DNA of 40,457 bases from OM182 bacterium MED-G24 (GTDB lineage: Bacteria; Pseudomonadota; Gammaproteobacteria; Pseudomonadales; Azotimanducaceae), in contig NTKD01000003.1 in assembly GCA_002457275.1 (NCBI GenBank), forward strand, positions 38,289 to 78,745, read 5' to 3'. This document shows positions 1 to 8,698 of this stretch, piece after piece. Below the pieces are notes generated by a model, which worked only from the letters and a program-made list of their open reading frames with translations, searched no databases and was not told the DNA's origin. The stretch's first letter is position 1; every line of letters begins with the position of its first letter. The position numbers were made by a program, and so were the translations under genes.

Positions 1-1
1 A

Positions 2-1063
2 GACCCGGACCGCGTCTTCAACAAAGGTGGGTTCGGGAGCAACGAACACGAGCGCGCTGTGCGACTGGGCGGAGCCACTAACTGGTATGCCCTGTTTGAG
101 AACGCCATTAGGTCTGCGAGAGGCGAAAGTATCGTGGCGCACCAGACGCGCATCAGCGAACTCTGGGCGGGTTTTAGCCGGGTTGCAGCCAATAATCCCG
201 ATGCATGGATTCAGAAGGAACACAGTGCGGAGGAAATTCGCACCATTGGACCAGGTAACCGTCCTGTCACGTTCCCGTACCCAAAGCTGATGAACGCCAA
301 CAATAGTGTGGATATGGCCGCGGCACTAGTGCTCTGCGATACCGAAACCGCCCGATCAATGGGAATCGACGAGTCCTTGTGGGTCTATCCCTGGACATCC
401 ACCCACGGTACCGACACCGCCGAGGTCTCACATCGGGACAACCTGTATTCGTCACCGGCTATCCGCGTCGCCGGGAATCGTTGTCTTCAACTGGCAAACC
501 TTGGACTGAGTGATATTGATCACCTGGATCTGTACAGCTGTTTCCCGAGTGCAGTCCAAGTTGCCGCGACCGAGCTCGGTATCGATCAATCCAGTAGAGG
601 CCTCACCATTACCGGGGGCCTGACGTTCGGTGGTGGCCCGCTCAACAACTATGTCATGCATGCGCTGGTTCGCATGGTCAAGCTACTCAGGAGCAATCCG
701 GACAACAAGGCCTTTGTGACGTCCAATGGGGGTCTCTTAACCAAACATGCTTTTGGTGTGTATGCCACAACGCCGCCCGACAAACCGTTCCAGTACGAGG
801 ACTGCCAGGAGGAGATTGACCTGATGCCAAAACGGGCAGTAACAGATCACGTCGGGACGGCAACCGTGGAAAGCTATGTCGTCATGTACCAGGGCGAGTC
901 ACCTGCCCATGCGGTCATCGCGGCGTTAACAGAAGACGGTACGCGAACCTGGGGAATGACTCAGAACGAGGAAGATATGCTCGACATGACGCGTTCCGAA
1001 CTGATCGGCAGAACCGTTCAGATCGATGCCGATCGCATGGCGACCTTTCCCGCCAGCGCCTGA
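2..1063 (+). CDS. Thiolase-like acetyl-CoA acetyltransferase (3' part)
   Basis: The reading frame is open to the left edge, so the gene starts outside the window; about 354 residues are visible. The protein resembles the C-terminal two thirds of SCP-x-type thiolases / acetyl-CoA acetyltransferases, which cleave or form 3-ketoacyl-CoA. Family-like segments are DLYSCFPSAVQ, the glycine-rich stretch GGLTFGGGPLNNY, and SNGG...KHAFG, whose His is the probable thiolase active-site His. The N-terminal part is not visible. In this family the acyl chain can come from lipids or sterols, which would fit the monooxygenases in the window, but the substrate cannot be read from the sequence. Confidence 0.85.
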   Translation, partial: DPDRVFNKGGFGSNEHERAVRLGGATNWYALFENAIRSARGESIVAHQTRISELWAGFSRVAANNPDAWIQKEHSAEEIRTIGPGNRPVTFPYPKLMNANNSVDMAAALVLCDTETARSMGIDESLWVYPWTSTHGTDTAEVSHRDNLYSSPAIRVAGNRCLQLANLGLSDIDHLDLYSCFPSAVQVAATELGIDQSSRGLTITGGLTFGGGPLNNYVMHALVRMVKLLRSNPDNKAFVTSNGGLLTKHAFGVYATTPPDKPFQYEDCQEEIDLMPKRAVTDHVGTATVESYVVMYQGESPAHAVIAALTEDGTRTWGMTQNEEDMLDMTRSELIGRTVQIDADRMATFPASA

Positions 1064-1099
1064 TTCAACCCGCAACAACGCGGGTATCGTATTCGACGG

Positions 1100-1415
1100 G
1101 GTCTGACAGGTAGAGCGCGGCAAAGTCACTCCAACCACCTCAATCAACTGGTCTGCCGGGACGGGCTTACTGAAAAAGTATCTCTGGACCAGGTCGCAAT
1201 CCTGCGCCTGCAATATCCTGATCTGATTGATCTCTTCCACACCCTCAGCAACGATTCTGAACTGCCGCCTGTAACGTCAGGCTCCCCTGCTCGATGGTCT
1301 GCTGACCCGTCTCTAAACCTTTGCGTTCGGAGATGTGCTGAAACACAAAAAGCCCGAATGTCGCCGGTAGGCACATAAAGGTCACAAAACACACCAGGAG
1401 TTTTGAGCGAAACAT
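1100..1415 (-). pseudogene. Remnant of a membrane-anchored EAL (c-di-GMP phosphodiesterase) gene, internal deletion
   Basis: An ATG at 1415 opens a 56-residue frame (MFRSKLLVCF... with a hydrophobic stretch at about residues 6-26, then a polar helix rich in Gln/Glu) that stops at 1245-1247. In another frame, beginning near 1270 and running toward 1100, the sequence reads FRIVAEGVEE ... ILQAQDCDLVQ ... YFFSKPVPAD. That is the last quarter of an EAL domain. So the N-terminal membrane anchor lies directly against the end of the EAL domain, with the several hundred codons normally between them missing and the frames out of register. The EAL frame has also lost its own stop and runs into the convergent thiolase gene. 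This is a dead gene formed by a large internal deletion. The break lies at about 1255-1270. Confidence 0.75.
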
Positions 1416-1545
1416 CAGCAAGGGGTTCCTCCACCTTTCTCCCCCGACCTAACGGTTCCTCGCGTGCTGACTTTAGGTCTGGATTACAGACCTCAGACAA
1501 TCGTTACATTTCTTTACACTCAGAGATGAGCCCCGCCTGAGGAAG

Positions 1546-2730
1546 CTATCCAATGCGAACGGTGTCGAAACTCGACCGTTCGATCTGGTCCCAGTCGTAG
1601 GAAACACCAAGCCCCGGCCCCGCCGGAACCGGCACAGTGCCATCGCCGTCAATACAGTCCAGATCATCGCTGTAGTCACAGGCGTATACCGGTAGATGCC
1701 ATGCGTTCTTCAGTCGCGGATGCAACAGATTGATTTCGTAGTAGTTGCTGTTCTGCATCGCTGCCATGACATGACGCATCGCGGGCCCACACGAATGCAC
1801 CTCGTAGTCCATACCCAACGTTTCAGCAGTCTGCGCCACCTTCATGGAACCCGTAATCCCACCGTCATAGTCCGGATCAACACGCGCGAAATCGGTCGCA
1901 CCGGCCACCATCATATCCACCGTGGCTTCGGCATTACGTACATGTTCGGAAATCAGAAGCGGTGTGTTGACGAGGCGCTTCAGGCGAAGATGTGCGTTTA
2001 TCGATACCCCGCCGTCCGCAAACGGATCCTCGTACCAGAGGAACTGGAGTTCGTCGCAGGCCTTCCCGACGCGCACCGCGTCTGCAAACGTCTTGAGATT
2101 ACTGGCAGCGTCGTACATCAGGTCCACATCATCCCCAACCTCCTCACGGACCGCGCGCAGCAAGGAAATCTCGTCTTTGGGGTTACCCTCGTGCCAACCA
2201 TGCAGTTTGTAGCCCGGATATCCCATGTCGACACATTGCCTGGCGAACTCAGCATAAGCCTGAGCGGAGGACAAACCATCAGGTTGTCGATCACCCGCCA
2301 GCGTGCTTGCGTAGGCAGGCAGTGACTTCCGGTGCCCCCCGAGCATCTGGTAGACAGGTAATCCCAGATGTTTCCCGGCAAGATCCCACAACGCAATATC
2401 CAGCGCACCGATCCCCACTTCTCCCACATGTTTGGTCGCACGCCGCATACGCTGGTAATGATGTTCGCGCGCCAGTGCAGGTTTCCCAATCAACCCGTAA
2501 GCCAGTGCGGTCGACGCAGGGACGATGACCGGCGCACGCGCCCTGTTCGGCACATACTCACCAACCACACCATCGTCGGTGTAGATGCGGACGGCAAACC
2601 GCTCCATGGGTTGGCCAGAACCCGGTGTATAGGCGATGCCCATCCCCGAGGGGTCAGATAACAGGTTTTCAAGCTGGATATGGAACCGTGTCAACTCGAC
2701 ACGCGTGATCACAGGTCCGTCTGATGCCAT
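1546..2730 (-). CDS. Mandelate racemase/muconate lactonizing enzyme family protein (enolase superfamily)
   Basis: This 394-residue protein has the enolase-superfamily plan: an N-terminal capping domain (1-130) followed by a TIM barrel. Visible catalytic-type residues are Lys175 in YKLHGW on the second strand, metal ligands Asp207 (MYDAAS), Glu234 (WYEDP) and Glu262 (ISEH), and His312 (EVHSCGP). The family uses these to abstract the alpha proton of a carboxylate, for dehydration, racemization or cycloisomerization; most likely an acid-sugar dehydratase, but the substrate is unknown. The position after Lys175 reads LH rather than the LysXLys of mandelate racemase. I chose the ATG at 2730 because AGAAGAGA precedes it by a normal distance; the alternative at 2781 would overlap the upstream amidase. 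It is the last gene of a minus-strand set with the amidase and SDR. Confidence 0.88.
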   Translation of the reverse strand: MASDGPVITRVELTRFHIQLENLLSDPSGMGIAYTPGSGQPMERFAVRIYTDDGVVGEYVPNRARAPVIVPASTALAYGLIGKPALAREHHYQRMRRATKHVGEVGIGALDIALWDLAGKHLGLPVYQMLGGHRKSLPAYASTLAGDRQPDGLSSAQAYAEFARQCVDMGYPGYKLHGWHEGNPKDEISLLRAVREEVGDDVDLMYDAASNLKTFADAVRVGKACDELQFLWYEDPFADGGVSINAHLRLKRLVNTPLLISEHVRNAEATVDMMVAGATDFARVDPDYDGGITGSMKVAQTAETLGMDYEVHSCGPAMRHVMAAMQNSNYYEINLLHPRLKNAWHLPVYACDYSDDLDCIDGDGTVPVPAGPGLGVSYDWDQIERSSFDTVRIG

Positions 2731-2746
2731 CGTAGAATCTCTTCTA

Positions 2747-4207
2747 TCAGTCGGCGTATGCAGGTGGCGCAATGAACCCACCCAGTTCTTGCGTGATCAG
2801 TTCCGCAAAGCGAATCGTCTTGTAGTCCTGGTACGCGTCTCCCACCGCCTGCACACCAATCGGCAGTCCCTCGCCTGATAGCCCCGTCGGGAATACGGTG
2901 CTGGGAAGTAGTGGCGATGTCACCACGCCAGCCCAGAAAATCTGTGTGAAATACGGTTGCTCCACGTTGTCTACCAGGGTCGTGCGCTGCATAAACGGCG
3001 AGTGATCATGCTTGAACGCCGTAGTCGCCATCTGAGGACAGATGAGAATGTCCCAGTCACGGAAGAATTCGCGCCACTGATAACGGGATCGTTGACGTCT
3101 CGCGTTGGCCCCAAGCCAACCTGCATGGCTCAGCACCATCGCGCGCGACAGGACTGCTCTGTCAGACAGGTCATTCGGGTCCAAGGATGCAGCACGGGCT
3201 TCGTTTCGCTTGCGTTGTTCGGGTGAGACACCGGCGGACATAATCGACTGCAACAGGTTCTGATAGGCTTCATGGCTCTTTCTAAAATCTATATCAGGCC
3301 GCGCGATATCCGAGACGATGGCACCACAGGATGCAAGCACCCTACCGACCTCATTGATACGGTCACTGATTTCTGCTGATACCGGGGCATTGTCATCCGT
3401 GGGCCAGATCGCGACCCTGAAATCAGAGAGCGATTCATACCGCCCCTCCGGAAGCTCAACACGCCACCCAGGTGCCTCCAGAGGCTCAGGCCCCAGCGTT
3501 ATATCCAGAAACAGCCGCAGGTCTTCCGCGGACCTCGCCATCGGCCCGCAGACCACCAGGTCCGCTTGCGGATTGGGCAACAACGTTGCTGTGTGTCCGT
3601 ATTGAGGCACGATTCCCCAGGTCGGCTTATGTCCATAGATTCCCGAATAATGTGCCGGGTTCCGAATGGACCCACCAATATCTGAACCAGCTTCAACTGC
3701 TGCAAATCCAGCCGCGAGGGACGCCGCCGACCCTCCTGACGAACCCCCTGGGGTGCGCTCAGGATCAAACGGGTTGTTGGTCGTGCCGTATACCGGGTTG
3801 TAGGTCTGGAAGTCGCCGCCATCGACCGGACTGTTTGTCTTACCCAGCAGTACCGCACCCGCTGCGCGATGTTTTGTTACTGCATCGGCATCCCAGTCGG
3901 GAACGTTCTCTTTGAGTTCCGGATGACCATAGGTCGTTTGCAACCCAGCAACGTGATAGAGCTCCTTGATGGTCATCGGCACACCGAGCAACGGTTTCCC
4001 GTCCCAAGACTTCGACTGCAACTGCCTGTCAGCTTCCCGCGCTGCTTCAAGACCACGCTCAAAGTCCCGCACCACCACGGCGTTGATATCACCGTCATAC
4101 TTCTCAATACGGCGGATCTGATGTTCCGCCAGCTCTACCGCACTGAATTCACCGGCTCGCAATCTGGCGGCAAGGCCAGTTGCGCTGTCGAAAGCGATCT
4201 CATCCAT
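2747..4207 (-). CDS. Amidase (amidase signature family)
   Basis: The protein has 486 residues, a usual length for amidase-signature hydrolases, which hydrolyse carboxylic amides to acid and ammonia or amine. The Ser-cisSer-Lys triad is visible: Lys81 (TIKELY), the cis-Ser in PGGSSGGSAAS at 156/157, and the nucleophile Ser180 in GSDIGGSIRNPA. No signal peptide is seen, so it should be cytoplasmic. The start at 4207 has a purine-rich GATAGAGAGAG just upstream. Its 3' end lies 16 bases before the enolase-superfamily gene, suggesting co-transcription and possible action on the same compound. The substrate is not predictable; the closest well-known relatives include fatty-acid, indoleacetamide and aryl amidases as well as GatA, but the gene stands apart from any gatB or gatC. 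Confidence 0.92.
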   Translation of the reverse strand: MDEIAFDSATGLAARLRAGEFSAVELAEHQIRRIEKYDGDINAVVVRDFERGLEAAREADRQLQSKSWDGKPLLGVPMTIKELYHVAGLQTTYGHPELKENVPDWDADAVTKHRAAGAVLLGKTNSPVDGGDFQTYNPVYGTTNNPFDPERTPGGSSGGSAASLAAGFAAVEAGSDIGGSIRNPAHYSGIYGHKPTWGIVPQYGHTATLLPNPQADLVVCGPMARSAEDLRLFLDITLGPEPLEAPGWRVELPEGRYESLSDFRVAIWPTDDNAPVSAEISDRINEVGRVLASCGAIVSDIARPDIDFRKSHEAYQNLLQSIMSAGVSPEQRKRNEARAASLDPNDLSDRAVLSRAMVLSHAGWLGANARRQRSRYQWREFFRDWDILICPQMATTAFKHDHSPFMQRTTLVDNVEQPYFTQIFWAGVVTSPLLPSTVFPTGLSGEGLPIGVQAVGDAYQDYKTIRFAELITQELGGFIAPPAYAD

Positions 4208-4277
4208 CTCTCTCTATCCCCTTTTGTCCTGCTTGTTTGAAAGACTGGGTCGTTTAAAGAGACCCTCAGCCGACCGC

Positions 4278-5075
4278 CTATTCAGCCATCGGCCACTCAT
4301 CATCACCAAATTGCGCCTGCAACCGCCGCATCCCCCGAAGCCATCGATCGTAGTCTGATGTCTTACGCCGCATGTAGGTCATCACCTCCGGATGCGGCAA
4401 CACCAAGAATGACTCGTTCGCAATAGCCTCAATGACATAATCGCACAGCTCTTCCGGCTCCATCTGGCCATCCAGACTCGCAACACCCGAGGCGCCACTG
4501 CCTTCAGCTTGCGCTGACATCCCAGTGCGGACCGCCTGCGGGCAAAGCACCGAAACCTTGAGTCCCCGGTCCCCGTAGGTCACGGCCAGCCACTCTGCAA
4601 ATCCAACCGCCGCGTGTTTGGTGACGGCATACGGTGCCGATCCAACCTGGGTCAGTAGGCCAGCCGCTGATGCCGTGTTCAGGATGTAACCCTCCCCACG
4701 GCGAATCATCCCAGGCAGTGCGGCTCGCGCCGCGTAGACATGAGCCATGACATTGATTATCCAGATGCGCTGCCAGTCATCGTTTTCGACCTCTGGCCCA
4801 CCTTTCACCATGATACCTGCGTTGTTGCACAGCAGGTCGATCTGCCCGTATTTGTCTTCCGCCGTGCGAATCAACGCCTTCACATCGGCCTCATCTGACA
4901 CGTCGGTGACCACCGCATCTGCACCGATGTTGTCCGCGACCGCCTGCAAAGCCTCTTCGGTGACATCTGCAACCACCACCTGCTTTGCCCCCAGGGCAGT
5001 GAATCGCTCTGCCATTGCGCGACCAATACCGCTCGCGGCACCAGTCACGACAGCCACCTTGCCTGTCACATCCAT
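4278..5075 (-). CDS. SDR family oxidoreductase (classical)
   Basis: This 265-residue classical short-chain dehydrogenase has the dinucleotide motif TGAASGIG (11-18), acidic Asp37 at the end of strand 2 (VVVADV, favouring NAD(H)), NNAG (84-87), Ser136, and Tyr149-x3-Lys153. The C-terminus (residues 205-265) carries an extra helical, basic segment found in SDRs annotated as acting on long-chain or steroid-like alcohols; that specificity is only inference. The start is supported by GGAGG seven bases before the ATG. It lies 45 bases after a small basic-protein gene and 70 bases before the amidase gene on the same strand. Confidence 0.92.
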   Translation of the reverse strand: MDVTGKVAVVTGAASGIGRAMAERFTALGAKQVVVADVTEEALQAVADNIGADAVVTDVSDEADVKALIRTAEDKYGQIDLLCNNAGIMVKGGPEVENDDWQRIWIINVMAHVYAARAALPGMIRRGEGYILNTASAAGLLTQVGSAPYAVTKHAAVGFAEWLAVTYGDRGLKVSVLCPQAVRTGMSAQAEGSGASGVASLDGQMEPEELCDYVIEAIANESFLVLPHPEVMTYMRRKTSDYDRWLRGMRRLQAQFGDDEWPMAE

Positions 5076-5120
5076 TGCTTAACCTCCAACCATTCTGCTT
5101 TGTTCAGGACTTCGACATCA

Positions 5121-5339
5121 CTATCGCGACCAGCCACCTTTACCACCACTGCCACCTTTTCTTTTACCCTTTTTTCCGCGCTTGCCCTTGCGCCCCGTGG
5201 CCAGTATCTGTTTCGTCGCCGATTTGAAGCGCCGTTTCATGGTCTCCATGCGACGCTCTTTTTTGGCATATTCGTGCGGCGATTTGGCCTTCTCAAAAGG
5301 CACAACATCGCCACCATTATCGCTTTTGTTTTCGGTCAC
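5121..5339 (-). CDS. Small Lys/Gly-rich basic protein
   Basis: This frame encodes 72 residues from a GTG start. The first half is mixed and charged (DNGGDVVPFEKAKSP, then a predicted basic helix around EYAKKERRMETMKRRF), and the last 25 residues are almost entirely Lys, Arg and Gly. I do not recognise a named family, but the organisation (short acidic head, VPFxKAK motif, basic helix, Lys-rich tail) suggests a nucleic-acid-binding or ribosome-associated protein. The GGAG before the GTG is only three bases away, which weakens the start call. The opposite strand has overlapping open frames, but they lack recognisable features. It could be the first gene of the minus-strand set that continues with the SDR. 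Confidence 0.5.
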   Translation of the reverse strand: MTENKSDNGGDVVPFEKAKSPHEYAKKERRMETMKRRFKSATKQILATGRKGKRGKKGKRKGGSGGKGGWSR

Positions 5340-5428
5340 GGGCTCCGAGCCTGCCTTACTTGAATGTCATCAGCCAATACCGCACGATGCCGGAACCTTA
5401 CGTGATCTGACAAGTACCAACACCAAGC

Positions 5429-5788
5429 ATGCCTATGAAGCTCTCCGCAATCCACCACGTCTCCATCAACGTGAATGATGTCCCTACCGCAGAAAAATTC
5501 TATGTCGACATACTGGGATGCGATGTCCTCGATCGTCCGGACCTCGGGTTCCCAGGTGCGTGGCTGCAGGTTGGCGAACAACAGATTCATCTGATGGGTA
5601 TGAACACGGGCAAACCTCTCCGTGAGCAGCACTTCGCGTTTCTGGTGGACAATCTGGAGGTCATTCGCGCTGAACTCGACACGTCTGGAATTTCCCTCTC
5701 GAAATCCCAGACCATTCCTGGCGTATGCATCCAGGCCTTTACCCATGACCCCAGCGGTAACATGCTGGAATTCAACCAACGACTTTAA
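5429..5788 (+). CDS. VOC (glyoxalase/bleomycin-resistance fold) family protein
   Basis: This single-module VOC protein of 119 residues has the beta-alpha-beta-beta-beta repeats: IHHVSINV at the start with a likely metal-binding His, a central QIHLMG, HFAFLVDN, and the terminal NMLEFNQ with the usual metal-ligand Glu. Members bind a divalent metal and carry out isomerization, dioxygenation or epoxide/thiol chemistry, or simply bind a ligand; the reaction here is unknown. Two nearby ATGs (5429, 5435) are possible starts and no strong ribosome-binding site distinguishes them. It opens a plus-strand set of five genes and faces away from the small basic-protein gene, so 5340-5428 should hold a divergent promoter. 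Confidence 0.85.
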   Translation: MPMKLSAIHHVSINVNDVPTAEKFYVDILGCDVLDRPDLGFPGAWLQVGEQQIHLMGMNTGKPLREQHFAFLVDNLEVIRAELDTSGISLSKSQTIPGVCIQAFTHDPSGNMLEFNQRL

Positions 5789-5858
5789 AATTCAGGGAGC
5801 CTTTGCTCAGGAAGCCCCTGCTCAGAAAACCTCAACAAAACTCAAAACAGGAACAGCC

Positions 5859-6488
5859 ATGCGTTTCAATTCCATTACCGTTGCTGATCACCCGGATGCC
5901 TGGCGAAGAGCCGGATTCACTGTCGTGGATGACAAAGTGGTTATCGGCAGAAGTCTCGTGTTCAATCTTACAGGTCCCGGCGATGATGGCACACGAAGTG
6001 TCTGCAGCTGGGAGCTCGGTATCGACGACGTCGAACCCGCCAGTTATGCCCCAGGGAACCTCAGTCTTCAGGCAGCCGCGCCGAGTACGCCTTCCGAGGG
6101 TCACCATCTCCATGACAATGGGGTGAGGAATTGTATGAAAGCGGTCATTCTGTGCAGCAACACCCGCGAATCCGTAGACCGCTTGATAGACACTGTCGAT
6201 GGGTTTGCCAAACCGGCGATGGACCAGCTGGATGACAAAGGTATCCACTTCGCCATCTGGATGATGGAAGGCTGCGAGGTCGGGCTTGAGATGGTCAGCC
6301 TAGATCCAAACCAGGGTGACGACGCCATGATGGCGATCTTTCTCGTGGTGGACGACTTGAAAGCGACCATCGAGTGCATCGGTGAAAATGATGTCACACC
6401 TATTGAAGTCTATGGCGGTCGAGAAATGGTCCGCATCAAACCCCGTATCGGCGTGACCCCCGGCATTTGTCTGATTGAGAAGGCCTGA
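5859..6488 (+). CDS. Glyoxalase-like domain protein
   Basis: The protein has 209 residues from the ATG at 5859, chosen because AGGA lies six bases upstream and because homologous-looking sequence begins with RFNSITVADHPDAW. The pattern of an N-terminal 'VADHPDAWRRAGF...VIG' strand and a C-terminal second half ending in 'VEVYGG..MVRI'-like strands suggests two degenerate VOC modules, as in the glyoxalase-like families that lack a clear metal site. The function is not known. It lies 70 bases after the smaller VOC gene and 40 bases before the GFA gene, so the three are probably one transcript and could act on the same reactive aldehyde or aromatic intermediate. Confidence 0.7.
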   Translation: MRFNSITVADHPDAWRRAGFTVVDDKVVIGRSLVFNLTGPGDDGTRSVCSWELGIDDVEPASYAPGNLSLQAAAPSTPSEGHHLHDNGVRNCMKAVILCSNTRESVDRLIDTVDGFAKPAMDQLDDKGIHFAIWMMEGCEVGLEMVSLDPNQGDDAMMAIFLVVDDLKATIECIGENDVTPIEVYGGREMVRIKPRIGVTPGICLIEKA

Positions 6489-6528
6489 TCTAGAAGGCTG
6501 CCTGATTCAAAAGGCGTCTTGACCCACT

Positions 6529-7371
6529 ATGAATGATCCGGTCACAGGGCACTGCCTCTGCGGCGGCGTGTCTTTCGTGGTCACGTTTTCAACCGAAAAT
6601 GGGATTAATCTTTGTCACTGCCAGATGTGCCGAAAGCAGACCGGCACGCTGTTCTCGTCGTGGGCCATCGCTGAACGGTCCGCTTTCAGCTGGCAATCGG
6701 GAGAGGATCAGATCCAGAGCTATCCGTCATCACCCGGCCACGAACGGACATTCTGTAGCGTCTGTGGCTCCCAGGTACCTATGACCGGAGGGAATCAGGT
6801 GGCGATACCCATGGGATTACTGAACGAAGATCCCGGCATCCGACCACAACGTCATCTTTTTGCGGCGTCTGCGTACGCGGGCTACCCGATCAGCGATGAA
6901 CTTCCCCAATTTGAAGCAGCGCCTCCGGAGTGGGGCCAGCGACCCGAGCGCAGTGACGCCGGTGATACCATTCCCGGCATGATCAACGGCGGCTGCCTCT
7001 GCGGTACGCTCCGTTTCCATATCACGGCACCACCTACCAAAATCATGCACTGCCATTGCAGCCGATGTCGGAAGTCGCGGGCAAGCGCCCACGTCTCGAA
7101 TCTGTACATTGACCCGGACACGTTCGTCTGGAATGCAGGCGAGGAGAACGTGACCCTGTATACACTGACCGACACGCAACACACGATTGGTTTCTGCAAA
7201 TCGTGTGGCGCTACAGCACCTCTGGTATTCCCCGGTCTTGCGATTGTGCCGGTCGGCAATCTCGATGACGTCGTGGACGTCAGCAACGCCCCTCATATTT
7301 TCTGTGGCAGCAAGGCGCCCTGGTTTACCGTCATGGGACACGTACCACAATTCGACACAACGCCCGGCTGA
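6529..7371 (+). CDS. Tandem GFA (glutathione-dependent formaldehyde-activating/CENP-V-like) protein
   Basis: Two GFA domains are fused in 280 residues. Domain 1 (about 5-115) has the zinc ligands Cys9, Cys11, Cys29, Cys31, Cys34, Cys76 and Cys79. Domain 2 (about 152-265) repeats the set with Cys156, Cys158, Cys175, Cys177, Cys180, Cys223 and Cys226, so both halves keep complete CxC, CHCxxC and CxxC motifs. GFA proteins normally have one domain of about 120-150 residues. The prototype was described as accelerating glutathione-formaldehyde adduct formation, but most members have no proven reaction. The gene lies within the VOC/GFA/esterase/PhyH set, consistent with handling of thiol-aldehyde adducts; that is inference. 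Confidence 0.88.
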   Translation: MNDPVTGHCLCGGVSFVVTFSTENGINLCHCQMCRKQTGTLFSSWAIAERSAFSWQSGEDQIQSYPSSPGHERTFCSVCGSQVPMTGGNQVAIPMGLLNEDPGIRPQRHLFAASAYAGYPISDELPQFEAAPPEWGQRPERSDAGDTIPGMINGGCLCGTLRFHITAPPTKIMHCHCSRCRKSRASAHVSNLYIDPDTFVWNAGEENVTLYTLTDTQHTIGFCKSCGATAPLVFPGLAIVPVGNLDDVVDVSNAPHIFCGSKAPWFTVMGHVPQFDTTPG

Positions 7372-7404
7372 ACGCCTTCCACGCACAAACATCAAAGGTC
7401 AAAT

Positions 7405-8616
7405 ATGAACAACATCTCTGATATTCCTTCTACACGTCCTGAAGATGTCGGCATGGGCAGTGATCGCCTACGCAACATCGGTGACCGAATGAACTGGCAT
7501 ATAGACCAGGGTAACATTCAGGGAGCCGTGACTGCGGTCGCGCGCCGCGGTCGTGTTGTTCACTTCGAGGCACACGGAGAACAGGACACAAGAGACAACA
7601 CTCCGATGCCAGAGGATGCGCTATTTCGGATGGCATCCTCGACCAAACCGGTACTTGGTGTCGCCGCCATGATGATGATCGAAGAGGGTCTGATTCGCCC
7701 TTCGAATCCGGTGTCGCGCTTTGTCCCGGAGTTCAAGGACATGCAGGTCGCCGTACTAAAGGACCCAGCCGACAAAGACATCAGTCCGAACTTCGTACAA
7801 CCCGGATCAGAGGTACCCGAACACCGTCTGGTTCCCGCGACGACAGAAATCACGATCCATCATCTGCTGACGCATACATCCGGTTTGATGAGCAGTGGCC
7901 TTGGCTCAGCATTGACTCAAAACACCAAGAACCGCCGGTCTCCGGATGCAACGCTGGCCTCCTATATCCCGACGCTTGGGGATGTTGCACTGGATTTTCA
8001 GCCAGGCAGTCGCTGGCGCTATAGCCCCGGGACCGGTCTTGACGTCGTCGCCAGGATCATCGAAATCGTCTCTGGTGTGGATTTTGATACCTTCATCCGA
8101 ACCCGCATCTTCGAACCACTACGCATGAACGACACCCACTTCAATGTCCCCGATGACAAGACAAACCGGCATGTTGCCATCAAGGACCGCGAAAAACTGC
8201 TCGAAGGTCGTGGGCCAACAAAGTATTTCTCCGCGTCTGGTGGCCTGACCAGTACCTGCCGGGATTTTCTGCATTTTGAACAGATGTTTGCTGGTGGAGG
8301 ATCGCTGTTTGGCGAACGACTGCTCAGCCCGCGCACCATTGCGATGATGACTGCCAACCAGACGGGCGACCTGTTCAAAGGGCTTTATGGCGCACAAAAC
8401 GGGATGGGATTCGGGTTCACCGTCTCCGTCGTACTCGACCCCGTGACCGCCGACAGCCGAAGAAGCAAAGGCGCCTTTGGATGGGGGGGTGCCTTTGGTA
8501 CCCAGTCCTGGACTGATCCCGGAGATGATCTGACGGCCGTGATCATGCTGCAGCAACCCCATCAGGGCGCGCAATACGACTTTGGGAATGCGGTTCAACA
8601 GGCGATCATCGGCTAG
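7405..8616 (+). CDS. Beta-lactamase-fold serine hydrolase (esterase-like)
   Basis: This 403-residue protein belongs to the class C beta-lactamase / penicillin-binding-like family (PF00144 type). The catalytic SxxK is Ser78-Ser-Thr-Lys81 (FRMASSTKPVLG). The second motif is YSPG rather than YxN, as is common in EstB-like esterases, and HHLLTHTSGL is the usual family segment before it. No signal peptide is present, which argues for a cytoplasmic esterase or lactone hydrolase rather than an antibiotic-degrading enzyme. Its start lies 33 bases after the GFA stop, preceded by AAAGGTCAAAT. It is followed at a short distance by a PhyH oxygenase gene. Confidence 0.9.
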   Translation: MNNISDIPSTRPEDVGMGSDRLRNIGDRMNWHIDQGNIQGAVTAVARRGRVVHFEAHGEQDTRDNTPMPEDALFRMASSTKPVLGVAAMMMIEEGLIRPSNPVSRFVPEFKDMQVAVLKDPADKDISPNFVQPGSEVPEHRLVPATTEITIHHLLTHTSGLMSSGLGSALTQNTKNRRSPDATLASYIPTLGDVALDFQPGSRWRYSPGTGLDVVARIIEIVSGVDFDTFIRTRIFEPLRMNDTHFNVPDDKTNRHVAIKDREKLLEGRGPTKYFSASGGLTSTCRDFLHFEQMFAGGGSLFGERLLSPRTIAMMTANQTGDLFKGLYGAQNGMGFGFTVSVVLDPVTADSRRSKGAFGWGGAFGTQSWTDPGDDLTAVIMLQQPHQGAQYDFGNAVQQAIIG

Positions 8617-8698
8617 ATCATCAAACATCGTCCAGCTTCTACAGGAATGGCCGCCTGCGGTAGGATATCCGGTGACCATCCGGAATCGACCACAGCCC

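Noticed and set aside
5622-5858. N-terminal extension of the second VOC-like protein into the first VOC gene
   Set aside because: The upstream part is the shadow of the first VOC gene in another frame; a ribosome-binding site supports the ATG at 5859.
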